Position numbers and translations under genes: made by a program | Shown here: piece by piece, positions 11,626 through 22,782 of the stretch | Numbering within the stretch: position 1 is the first letter of the stretch | How the letters are laid out: each line of letters opens with the position of its first letter | Source: Anaeramoeba flamelloides | Taxonomy: Eukaryota > Metamonada > Anaeramoebidae | Direction: 5' to 3' | Length of the DNA stretch: 64,000 nt | Assembly (NCBI GenBank): GCA_027625915.1 | Contig: JANTQA010000021.1 | Location: 2,666,001-2,730,000, forward strand | The notes under the pieces: model-generated | What the model was told of the DNA's origin: nothing | The model's input: only the letters and a program-made list of their open reading frames with translations | Database searches by the model: none

Positions 11626-12290
11626 TTAACATCTCAACTCCATTTGAAAAATATTGACAGACTCAAAATTGACAAGATGCCCAAAAAAAATCAATTTATT
11701 TTATTTTTCGAAACATTATAATAAATCGGGTTTAAGAAATCTAGTTTAAATTTTTTTCTGTAATGATTTCTATCTATATAAAAGAAATAAAAATAAAAAT
11801 AGAAGGAAAAAAAATCATTGTATTTAAAGAGATGAAAGAAAAAAAAAAAAAAATGTTATAATGAATTTATTGTAGTTTCATATATTATTGATTGATTAAA
11901 TGATGAGATAGCATCATATTAAGTGTATTTGATTTAACATTTGAAAAAACTAAAAATTAGTCTTCTATCAGTTATTAAAAAGATTTTCCATAACTATTAG
12001 AATAGATTTTGTAACATTAAAAAAGAAAGGATAAAGAAAAAACAAAAAAAAAAAAACATTATAGACTAATAATGTACTATTTTGAAAAATAAAAATTATA
12101 TAAAGACAGAATGGGAATTGTAATATGGTTATTATTTCAACCATTTTAACAGTGTTCAAATTGTTGGAATATCATATATTTCAAAAAAATTAAAAACTGT
12201 TTATTGGCATTTATCAAAATTGATAAAAACAACAAATTATTGATTAAAAATTTACAAATTTAATATGTTGAAACCATTTTCTAAGTTTAA

Positions 12291-12493
12291 TACGATCAGT
12301 TCCACTTTTAAGACCTATACCGACAACGAAATTTAAGGAATAAAAAAATCTCGAATTAAAGCACATTTTTTTGAATTTTTTTTAGCAAATTATTTGACTA
12401 GAATTGTTTTGAATATTGTACCTTAATTTTAGATTTTTTTTTGTACCTTAAATTTCCTTCAAAGTATATGCCTTAAAAGTCGAAATAATTGTA
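12291..12493. mobile_element. family A palindromic MITE, degenerate copy (inside D)
   Basis: Arms (TCAGTTCCACTTTTAAG... and its inverse ending ...CCTTAAAAGTCGAAATAATT) mark a decayed copy of the palindrome also found at 25884, 27533, 53875 and 60949. It interrupts the left part of the D repeat, so it inserted after D did. More mismatches than the other copies suggest it is the oldest. Confidence 0.55.
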
Positions 12494-12944
12494 TTGTTAT
12501 TTTTTAAACAATTAATAAAATATGAATTTTTATGTCATAATATTAGTAAAAAAATAATTGAAAATAATTGTAAAACTTAACAAATCTGAAAGAATAAGTA
12601 AAAAAATAAAAAACTTTCACTCTTATTTTATTGGAATATTAAATCAAAAAAAATATTATCTTGGATAATCTCATAGACGGTACCAGAATTTTTTATTAAA
12701 TTCTTATTCATAAAATAAAATTTAAAATCGAAAATATGATAATTTCAGTAAATTAAAAAAAAGTTAAATTCAAAAATAAAATAAAAAAGTTATCACTATA
12801 TTATTTTGAAAAATTAATCTAAATTAATCAAAGAATAAATAATAAAATCAACTGGAATTCAAAAGATTTAATCGAATTAAAAAAAAAATAAAGGAAATTT
12901 ACAAATATATATATAATGAGTTGTTAGATTCTACAAGTTTGAAG

Positions 12945-13125
12945 ATTCGTTAGGTTTTCCAAAATATAAAAGAATAAAATAAAATCTTTATTTTACTTTT
13001 TTCTTTTGAATCTTGAAAAGCACAGTTAGGTTTTCGATAATTCAAAATAATATGTTAAAATTTTTGATTTTACTCCATTTTTTTTTAATTTGAGGAATTA
13101 AAAATAACAGAGGTACTCTACTACA
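12945..13125. repeat. family B-type hairpin segment (inside D)
   Basis: TTAGGTTTTCCAAAATATAA... and ...TTTTGAATCTTGAAAAGCAC form the B-type inner hairpin, followed near 13113 by GTACTCTACTACAC, similar to the B terminus (GTAGAGTGCC inverted). It occupies the same relative place as B in the second D copy. Confidence 0.45.
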
Positions 13126-13583
13126 CCTAAAAGCACTATACGGTTCTCTAATACATACCACAAAAATATTTTACAATAATTAAAAATCAAAATTATTTAT
13201 TTAAAACTCAAAAATATTTAAATTATCCACCAAGTTTAACAATTCTGAAATTCAGATCATTTACTAACTGCGTAAATATATATTACTATAGAATGAATAA
13301 CAATTCAAATAAATTTTGATTTTTGATGTTTAAAATGCGAACAGAAGGAAATTATAGAAAATATTAATTATTTTTTATTAGTATTCCCTTCCTATGAAAA
13401 AGGTAGATTAATATTTCAACACAAATTAAAAGAAATAAATCTTAATGAATTAATTTTAAACCAAGACAGTTTGAAATTATTTTCATTAACTAACAATCGT
13501 CAAATCTAGGATTTCACGCTTAAATCCATGAAAGGAAATTTAAGTATAAAGGTAACTAGAGTGTAATTTACACTTCTTCTATA

Positions 13584-13618
<35 letters not shown>

Positions 13619-13734
13619 TATACTTTTTTGTATGTTTTAGAATGAATGATCAGATTTAACTTTTAATCATAACATTTGGATCTTAAACAATGTGTATTAA
13701 AATAACAATAATATAAAAAATCAATCAACCATCA

Positions 13735-15528
13735 TTATTTTTTTGTAAATAACCAAGTTTGATTTAAGACTTGTGAAATCATTGAAAAAACCGGTTGCAA
13801 TGTTTGATTATATTGTCCAAAGTTATCCATTTCGTTGATTTGAGAAATTAAATCATCACATTCCTTTTCATTGAGGATATCATAATTACTTACAAGCGAC
13901 CAAGAAGATTTTTTTTTGAGTAACTCTTCTTTAATTTTAGAATTGAATTCTATTTTTGTTTCATTTAAAGTTTCCTCATCCTCATCGGCATCATTATAAT
14001 CGTCATCATTGATAAATTCTGCGTTTTTGAAAAGGTCAAAATTAATATTATTTGTACTTGTGCTTTTGTTTTGATTTCTATTTTTACTTTTATTTTTATT
14101 TTTACTTTTACTTTTACTTTTACGCTTACTCTTCTTTTTATTTTTGTTTGCCCGTTTTAAATCTTTAATAATTTTCTTTTGTTTAGCGATTGTGCTTTTT
14201 AATTTTCCTAAAAATGACTCTGTTTTTTCAGGATCAAATTTGCCTTTGTTAAATTTGAATTGGAAAATTTTCTTTTTGAAAAAAAAACTAAACGAACACT
14301 TGCCATTGTTATTGACCAAGTTTGTCAATTTTTTAATTCGATTCAAATTAAAAACATAATGCAATTGATAAAATTCCTCTCTCCTTTTCCAAAAAAATAT
14401 TGGCTTTTCAATAACACACAACAACAAAACATCATTAAACAACAACAAAACACAACTGATATTAGTATGGGTCGTCACAAAAATGACGTCCAATTGCTCA
14501 ATAAAATATCTCGAAGGCTCTATTAATTTAAAATTGTTCTTGGCAATTAATTTTTTATCAATTTGATAAAGAGCCATCATATTTTCAAAAGATCGTTTCT
14601 TTTCATTGATCTTGGAAGTCATGGTTTCAATTTTCTTCATTGCCTCCTCGATGGATTGCTTCTCTTCCCTTTTTGAGTGTTTGATCAATTCTCTTAACAA
14701 GAGAACATACCTTGGTAGCCTTTGAATTGGCATGATCATTATTGCCTGCAGCCGTAGACCTTTTGAGTTTGGCTTTTTCGGGATTGTTCCCAAATACTTT
14801 GAAAACTTTTTCTTTTTCATTTTCAATTGCTCAATTTCCAAAAATCGTTGATCATACGTATTAATATACGGTATATAGATACCCATATAAGGTGTCAATG
14901 TTGAAAAACATTCTGAGATTGTTGAAGTATTATTATTATTGGGATTGGTACACTCCTCAATTTTTGTAAACAGTGTTTTGTTGAAATCGTAAATTGGTTT
15001 CAGATCACCAAAGATTTTGTTGAGCTCTTCTTTGTTTAAAATCTTTTTGCTTTCAATTTCTTGGCTTGTGCTTAATAAGAATTTTAAAAAATTTAAATAA
15101 TTTCTTTCTGTTGTTTCCAATTCTTTTGAGATCAAAGATCGATTCAGTAAAGAATTGTGGTTTCTTTGTTCCAAAAAAGTCCTTAATTTTGATTGGATCA
15201 GAACAATTTCTGTCTCAGATTTGATTCCTATGCTAAACTGCTTGTGCTTTTTGTTAATTGGGATATAATTTTTTGGTCTTGGGGGAAGTGGTGGAAGTTT
15301 TTTTTTGGTTTTCTTTTTTTCTTTTGTGTTTTCTTTTTCTTTTTCTTTTTCGTTTTCTTTTTTTTTTCCAAATTGTTGGAATGTTTTTTTTTTGTTGAAC
15401 CTTTTTCTTTTAGGATTAATAAACAAATCATTCTCTCTTTTGGTTTTTCGAAGTGATCTTTTTTGTTCAGAGACCTCGTCTCCAATCGTATTCAGTTTCT
15501 TGTGTATTTTGTTCCTCTTTTTTGACAT
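13735..15528 (-). CDS. RhoGEF (DH-PH) protein
   Basis: Single exon, 597 aa from the first ATG (15528); the frame stays open a little further upstream but without another ATG. Residues 132-308 are a Dbl-homology domain: CR1-like LISKELETTERNYLNFLK, and the hallmark helix LQAIMIMPIQRLPRYVLLL. Residues about 328-448 fit the PH domain that follows DH in this family. DH domains load GTP onto Rho-family GTPases by ejecting GDP. The N-terminus is basic and K/E-rich, with a class II SH3-ligand-like PPLPPRP at 79-85. The C-terminus has a K/S/N-rich stretch and then an acidic patch (DDDYNDADEDEE). The start lacks the A-rich context of the other genes, and TTCTACATAG| just upstream could be an acceptor, so a 5' UTR intron is possible. 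It converges on the RhoGAP gene. Confidence 0.92.
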   Translation of the reverse strand: MSKKRNKIHKKLNTIGDEVSEQKRSLRKTKRENDLFINPKRKRFNKKKTFQQFGKKKENEKEKEKENTKEKKKTKKKLPPLPPRPKNYIPINKKHKQFSIGIKSETEIVLIQSKLRTFLEQRNHNSLLNRSLISKELETTERNYLNFLKFLLSTSQEIESKKILNKEELNKIFGDLKPIYDFNKTLFTKIEECTNPNNNNTSTISECFSTLTPYMGIYIPYINTYDQRFLEIEQLKMKKKKFSKYLGTIPKKPNSKGLRLQAIMIMPIQRLPRYVLLLRELIKHSKREEKQSIEEAMKKIETMTSKINEKKRSFENMMALYQIDKKLIAKNNFKLIEPSRYFIEQLDVIFVTTHTNISCVLLLFNDVLLLCVIEKPIFFWKRREEFYQLHYVFNLNRIKKLTNLVNNNGKCSFSFFFKKKIFQFKFNKGKFDPEKTESFLGKLKSTIAKQKKIIKDLKRANKNKKKSKRKSKSKSKNKNKSKNRNQNKSTSTNNINFDLFKNAEFINDDDYNDADEDEETLNETKIEFNSKIKEELLKKKSSWSLVSNYDILNEKECDDLISQINEMDNFGQYNQTLQPVFSMISQVLNQTWLFTKK

Positions 15529-15904
15529 ACAACTATGTAGAAAATGAATATTTTTGGGTTTCAATTAAAATTACAAATCCAAAAAATGAAATTCAATTTG
15601 GGAAATTTTCCCTAAAAACAATCTTTATGACTTGTAGATCGCTTTTAATCGAAACAATAGTATTGGAAAGTGTTTTAATGATTGGGATCTGTTTGAATTC
15701 GGTTAGGTTTGTCAAAGTCATAGATTTTTTCCTATTGTGTGATCATTTAAAAATTAAAAATTACCCTTTTTTCAAATCAAATATTTTTTGATATTTATTA
15801 AATATAGCTTTATGAGTGGAGTTCAATGGTGATAAATTTATACTTTATTAAAACGAATTTGTTAATTTAAAAATCAATACGAATTTAATTTTCAAAAGCG
15901 ACCG

Positions 15905-16490
15905 TGGCTGTTAATAAGGTAAATAATCTTTGTAATTTGAAAAAAGATTATCTTGTTTAGGGTGTGGCAACTTGTTAGTTTGGTTATTAGCTGATGGATC
16001 TTGAACTTGGTTTGGGTTTTAATAGTGGTACAAAAATGTCAATTTTTGATAATTTATTTTTTTTTTCCAAAATCTGAATTGAAGAGTGTAAGATTAATGG
16101 GTTGGTAGGTGGATAAAAAAGAATAAATTTTGAATTTTGGGTTTTAGTATAGGAAAATATGATTAACTTTTTAATCAATTAACTAAATGAAAAAAAATTT
16201 TTTTAAAAGCATCCAAATAAAACCTAATGAAATATTAAGAATTGAAAACCCACAAACCACATTTTTTTATAACTTACCTTCTGATATATTAGTATTACAT
16301 TCTTCAATTCGGATTTTGAAAAAAAAAAAAAAAAAATTGTCAAAACTTACCATTTTACACAGATATTAAAACCTTCACCAATCCATAGATAAATTAGATC
16401 AGAACCAAAATAACAAGTGATGAATCTGTAAATAGATAATTTTTTTTCAAATTTCAGGGATTGTAAATCTTAAGGGTGAAAAACAATATT
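15905..16490. repeat. family K long palindrome (arms about 260 bp)
   Basis: Left arm 15905-16165 reappears inverted at about 16225-16490: AACAAGTTGCCACACCC (inverted at 15960-15985) against ATAACAAGTGATGAATC; CATTCTTCAATTCGGATTTT against AAAATCTGAATTGAAGAGTG; AAGATAATC and TTTCAGGGATTGTAAATCTT at the outer ends. Solo arms occur at 19540-19640 and 18395-18480. It lies about 380 bp upstream of the RhoGEF start. Confidence 0.6.
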
Positions 16491-17223
16491 CCATATATAA
16501 TGTTTATTATTAACTTTAAAACTAACCAACATGCAATTAAAGATATATTTCTAAAATTAAAAAATATTGAATATTACATTATTGGAAAAAATACTCAAAG
16601 GATTGAAAGTTAATTTCCAATTTAAATTATTTTAAATATATATATAATTTTGAAAGCAACTATGTTTGTTTAAAGAAGTGTCTATCTTTTGACATTTATT
16701 GAGATCTCAAAGATAATTTTAATTTTTATTCATTTTTTGAATGATTTATTTTTATCAGTGGAATTCATCCAATATCAGGACTTTTTTAACTACATAAAGT
16801 TATAAAAAAAGAGACAATTTTGATTAAAACAGAATTTAATTGATTTTGTACTTAAGGAAAATAATTTGTATTAAATTCAAATAATTTAAGAATTGGGTAA
16901 AAATAAAATTAGAAAAAAATAATTTTTTTCTGAAAATTTGTTTTTTTAACAAGTTTTGAATTTGGTAATGCTTTGAAACTTTTTTTTTTCTTTGCAGTTT
17001 TGGTCATTGAGGTACCATTGATTTTTTTTTTTTTTTTTTTAAATTATGGTAATTAATACACACTGGATTTTGTTTTTATTATATTTTTTTCAGTACTAAT
17101 AAATAATTTTTAATTGTTTATTATGATGATATTTTTTTCTTAACCTTGATACTTTGTATACTGGATTGTTACTGTAGGAAGAAACCCTTTTTTCCCTTTT
17201 AGTGGATTGAGTTGTTGTTTTCT

Positions 17224-17274
<51 letters not shown>

Positions 17275-18394
17275 TAACTATTAATAGTTTTTTTTTGGTT
17301 ACTTGACATCAATTTTTTTTTTTGTAAAGTATCTTTTAGATATTAATTCTATTCTAAATTATATTCTACTTAATGTTTTTTTGAATAAATATTAAAAAAT
17401 AAATGACAAATAGTAATTTCAAAATCGGACTTTTTATTTAAAACACAATTTAAAATAACATAAATGATTCTTCTAAATAGCAATTAAAACCTGAGGTTAT
17501 GTTTTTATAGTTATTTAAAAAGTTTCTGAATTTCATCTTCAAAAAGAAAATTTTTTGAAATGAAAAAACTTCTCGTTTAATTATAGAGTTTTAACCAACT
17601 TTTTATTGTTTTCCTCCAAATTCAAAAGTAAAAAAAAAAGAAGATAATAATGATCTTTTTTTCACCAATTACCCGATTTTAGAAACCCTCTTTTAGAATA
17701 TTTTTTTACACAATGGAATTAAACCAAAACTAAATAAAAATCTCGTTATCCATTTATTAATTGCATATTTATAATCTTGTAGCTTTGGATCGATTTTGTA
17801 TTTCCTTCTATAATTAAAATTTTGAAAATTGTTTTTCAACTATTCATTTTAAATAACATTCTATATTTCATACTCTCTGGATATTATTTTTCTGAACACA
17901 AACATATTTAATTACTTTATATCTTATTAAGTAAAGAGATCTTGTTAAAATTGAAATTTTGGTATTTTTGGAAACAAATGTATTTTGAGAAAAATTATTT
18001 TTATACAATTGAAATTCAAAATATCCTTGAAAAGAGACAAAAATCAAAATTTCCGATTTCAAAGTTCCTTTCCCTTCCTTTTAAAATATAACAGAGTTTA
18101 GGGCAAGAGGGAAACTATAATTGAAAAAAAAGTAGAGTAAAGTTTGTTACAGGAAAAAAAAATTGATTTTAGTTTTACCTTTTTCTGTTTTGTTTGAGAA
18201 TTTCTGAAAGTTTAAAATATCAAAATCCTCCAAAAACTCCAAAATTATGATATTTTGAATTTTATATTAATTTTCTACTTTTAAATCATTATTTCAATTT
18301 ATTTTGCTGAATTTCAAAATCAAAGAGAAAAATAAATTTGGATAAACCTTAACATTCTATAAAAGACAAACCAAGTTGAAGAACCATCTTCTCA

Positions 18395-18490
18395 GAAATA
18401 AAATAACCTCCTTCATGCCTAACACCAGATTATCTTTTTTTCGGTTTAAGGGATTGTAAACCTTAAAAGTATGAAATACTCTTCAAAAAT
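18395..18490 (+). repeat. family K arm-like piece
   Basis: AGATTATCTTTTTTTCGG followed by AAGGGATTGTAAACCTTAAA matches the outer arm of the K palindrome in the same sense as its right half. It is short and lacks a partner arm. Confidence 0.45.
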
Positions 18491-18903
18491 TGAATTATTT
18501 TTTTGATTAAAAAAACACTAAGTGGATATCAAAAAAAGTGAGTTATTGAATTTTTTTGTCAATTAAATTGAGAATAAAATGTAAAACTTCGCATTTCACT
18601 TGATTTTTTCCTCCTTTTAATTGATCTTATTTTACTTTTTAAGGTTAGCTTAATGGTTACAATTAAAAAACAAAAATCACTTATTTTACTCGTTCACTTT
18701 TTTTTCACAAGAGTGTATTCCATAACATCAATTTAAAAATCTTCACTCAACGAATACTCATTTCGAAAGTTCTTAGAGAAAACTCTTTGGCTACTTTCAG
18801 ATATTTTTTTCTTGTACTTTGATAATTCTGATTTTGAACAATTATTTTTTTGTTTTTTTCTCAAAATATTACACGGCTCGGAAAGAACAAAAACCAAACC
18901 CAA

Positions 18904-21900
18904 ATGAATCAAGTCATTTCAATTTTTGTTGGAGAATGTGGCAACCAAATAGGTAACGAGTATTGGAAATTAGTTGCTCAAGAGCATGGCTTAGATACAA
19001 ATGGCATTTATCGAGGTGATCAAGACAATCAACTTGACAATATTCACATTTTATTTGACACACAATCTTCAGGTAAGTAGCCTTATCCTTAACCTCTCTT
19101 TCGTATATTTTTTTGTCACTGATTAGTTCCTTTTCTGAAACGAACATGGATTTCACAAAATAGTCTATTTTGCCTTTCTCTTTTCTAAGGAATGTTCAGA
19201 CAACATTAAGATCTTGAAACATTATTTTTTCCCAAAATACAAAACAACAAGGATTAGTTCAATAACTAAAAATGGTTGTCACTAAAATTGGTTTTAAATG
19301 AATTGAAACCAACATTTCATTGGATCGGAAAAAAAGTTTCATAAATAATAAAAAAAAATGTTCACTAACAAGAATTTTCAAAGAAAAGCATTTGAATCAT
19401 GGATCACTAATGTTATTAAAATCGATTAAAAACTTTGTTTAATCTTAAACTTCTCCTTGGTAGACTTTAATCTCTTAAATCGAAAAAAAATAAAATGACA
19501 AAAAATAGCATTTTTCAATCACCTATACGATCCAAACTTAGTTGTGGATCGATCAGCTAAGAACCAAAATAACAAGTTGCCACACCCAATATAAGATAAT
19601 CTTTTTTCCAGTTTCAGGGATTGTAAACCTTAATGGATTGGAAATATTTTTACTAAGTAATAATCTTGAAATTTATGATTTTACGCTTAAATTTCTGAAA
19701 GAGAATTTAAGTTAAAAGACCACCTAGAGTATAATTTACACTTCTTTCTTAATAAAAAAAAATACCACAATTTTTTTTTCTATTTTTTTTATTTTGATAA
19801 AATTTTTTTTATTACTTCTTTCTCACAATAAATAAATAAATATCACGATTTTTTTCACTATTATTAAAACGATCTATTTATTTTATGTATATAATTTTTT
19901 ATAAAGAGAAACATGTTGCTCGGTCAATACATGTTGATTTAGACCCAACAACGATTGAAAATATCAAAAAAAGTGAATATGGTTCGCTATTGGAACCTCA
20001 AAATATGACCAAAGGGAAAAAAGGAACGCATAATAATTTTGCAAAAGGTTATATAACTGATGGGAAAGACATAATTGAGAGGATTATGGATAATGTTCGC
20101 AAAGAGACTGAAAAATGTGAAGATTTTATTGGGTTTCAACTGGTTTATTCTTTATCTGGAGGAACGGGTTCAGGGCTTGGAAGTTTATTATTGGACTCAT
20201 TATGTTCTGAATTCCCCGAAAAAATAATGTACAATTATATTGTCTCACCATCTTTAAAAGAAATTCAACAAAGGCCAATTTCAATATACAACACTGTGTT
20301 ATCATTGCATTATTTGGCTGAAAATTCCAATTCTACAGTAATTTATGATAATAAGAAACTCCACAAAATATGTAAAGAAAAATTACTCATTGAAAACCCA
20401 AACTTTTTTGATTATAACCAAATAGTTTCTAAACACATGAGTGGTATTTCGAGCTCAATGAGATTTCCAGGTAAAAAAATTCTTAATTTTTTTTTTAAAA
20501 TCATATTTTTATATATCATTACATTTGTAACAATTTTTTCTCAATATTTTAATATAAAATTCCAAAATCTCAGTAATTTATTTTCAACATAAATAGAATA
20601 TCACTTTTAGATTCCAAAACCAATAATGAAAAATTCAATTTTTATTTTTAAGAATAAACCAATTTACGGATTGTATAAGAGATAAGCGAAATAACAAACT
20701 TCTGAAAAGAGTTGATATTCATTAAAGAAAAACCTCTAGAAATTATAAATTTTCGAAAAAAATAAAATACCAAAAAATAAATTGGTTCACTTTCAATTAA
20801 ATGTGTTGTGTAAAATTTATCAATTTGTTGAGAAAATTAAAAATTTAACAATGTTTTAATTATTAAAAGTAAATATTTTCATTTTAAAAAACATTATATC
20901 AAATCCTCAATTTTATTAAGGACAATTTGGAGTTTCATACATTTTGTGTTTCAAAATAGGGATCTGTTTTAAAAGATAAAAGAAAAAAAAAATTAAAAAG
21001 CAAAAAAAAAGAAAAAAAAGAAAAATTTGGTGAAAATAGAAAAAATGAAAAGATCTAAAAATTGAAATTTTATTTTGAGAAGAGTTTAAGATAAAAATAA
21101 TAGAATATGTAGTATTTCCTCCAAAAACTTGGCCCCTTTGACTGAAAAAGAGTTTAGTATTATTTCGAAAATTATTTTTTTTTCTTCCACCTAATGAAAA
21201 ATTTTTATTATTTTAAGATTACTCAAAAAAATTTTTTGGTGATCTTTTAAATTTTTATTTTACAATTGGGTGACTATTCCAAATATTAAGTTTAAATTTT
21301 AGAATTTTTTCAATTTAAAGTCGATTTTCGCCTAGAAATTAACCATCGACGAATTTGAAGATTTTTTATTGTGATTTGAAAGCGGTTCTTGTAACATGAA
21401 AAAATGAAAAAAGTTGTTTGCTTATAATTTCAAAAATTATAATAGGTTTTTTTTTTTGTAAAACTTATTAAACTTGTTTTTGATAAATAGTTTCGGGATT
21501 CAATTACTATCAATTTCTAAGAGGTTAGACAAGATAAAAGAAAAAGATAAAAAATGATCAAAAAAAAAAAATAATTTCAATTCAGTAAAAATATTAAAAT
21601 ACAAGTGTAAAAGGTTGTGAATAGGAAAATTTATTTTAAATTCAAATGATACTCATCAAATGCTGATTTATTGACTCCAAATATTAAAGAAAAACTCTCA
21701 AAAATAGACTTTAATTCAAATTTTTTTTACCATTTATTTAATAATTAAATTGGTTTTAACAAAAAAAAAAAATAAAAATAGATTTTTTTTTCTTTGGAAT
21801 TTGTATTTTATATGATTTTGGTTTGATAAATAGTGTATTTTTTTCTATAATCTTGGACTGCAACTACAAAAAAATTGATTTTCCAAACTTTAATGAAAAA

Positions 21901-22751
21901 TTTATTACAATGTATTTATTATCAATTTCCAGATTAGAAATGAGAGCAATCACATTTAAATTTTAAAAGAAAATAATATATAATTTGAAAAAAATAACTC
22001 TACACCTAAAGTTTTATAGAAATATTTTAAATTTTTTTTTTTTTAAAAATTATTTCTTATTCTTTATTTTTCTTTAATCATAAAGTACTAAATATAAATA
22101 TTAAGATAAATATTTTTAAAAAATATCTAGACAATAGATTTTGTAAATGGATAGTATTCAATAATATAATTTTTAAAATAATAATAATAATCTTAAAAAA
22201 ATGATAATGTTATGAACTAAATATTTTTGCTTAAAATATCCTAATTTATAAATATAAAAATTATCTCAATTTTTTTTTTTTTTTTTTTTTATTGATTGAA
22301 GGTAGTGATCAAAGATGCTCTTACAACCGTTAGGTTTTCTTGAGTTTTCTGTTTTATTTGTGAAGTGTTCTAGGTTTTTTTGAGGTTTTCTATTTTATTT
22401 GTAAAGTGTTCTATGTTTTTTGAGTTTTCTATTTATATGGAAAATCAATAGATTTTTGTTAGGTTGTTTTTACTTTAGAAATAAACAGAAAATTTTAATA
22501 AATTTTCGGTTTATTTCTAAAGTAAAAAAAACCTATAACACTTTACAAATAAAATAGAAAACCTCAAAAAAACCTAGAACACTTCACAAATAAAACAGAA
22601 AACCTCAAGAAAAGCTAGGCACTCTACGACACTCACTCTGATTACTAATGGTAAATTAGTAATTTAAATGATAAAGTAAAAAAAAATATTTTGGAATTGA
22701 GCAAGTTCCAATTTTTTATTGGCTGAAAAAACAAAAAAAAAAATTAAAAAG

Positions 22752-22782
<31 letters not shown>

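Larger units (their letters stand above)
12108..13610 (+). repeat. family D large dispersed element, copy 1
   Basis: Matches 27885-30005 in order: GAATGGGAATTGT and GTGTTCAAATTGTTGG-like at the left; AATAATAAAATCAA and GGAATTCAAAAGAT in the middle; a B-type hairpin segment; then AATAACAATTCAAATAAATT, GAAAATATT and TTCATGAAAGGAAATTTAAG-like sequence at the right. The right terminus (AGAGTGTAATTTACACTTCT) recurs near 19735 and, inverted, near 57456. No ORF. An A element is inserted at 12291-12493. Confidence 0.55.
9040..13734. other. intergenic region between convergent RhoGAP and RhoGEF genes
   Basis: No complete gene found. Contents: exon-like scraps at 10075-10720, family C repeat at about 11117-11450, TA-dinucleotide tracts at about 11441-11458 and 11591-11621, the large family D repeat (12108-13610) carrying an A element and a B-type segment, and an (AAT)n tract at about 13582-13615. 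The rest is A+T-rich without recognisable signal. Confidence 0.6.
15529..18903. other. intergenic between divergent RhoGEF and tubulin genes
   Basis: Holds the long family K palindrome (15905-16490), a solo K-like arm near 18395-18480, a TA-dinucleotide tract at about 17230-17272 and homopolymer runs. Small open frames (15987-16178 and 16187-16369) are mirror images produced by the palindrome. Nothing else recognised. Confidence 0.6.
19073..19906 (+). other. tubulin intron 1 (834 bp) with repeat pieces
   Basis: Donor G|GTAAGT, acceptor AAAG|AG. It carries a solo K arm (19540-19640) directly followed by a D right terminus (19655-19760). Confidence 0.75.

Noticed and set aside
15193-15791. Several plus-strand frames over the RhoGEF N-terminus
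   Set aside because: Antisense shadows of K/E-rich coding sequence (runs of F, S).
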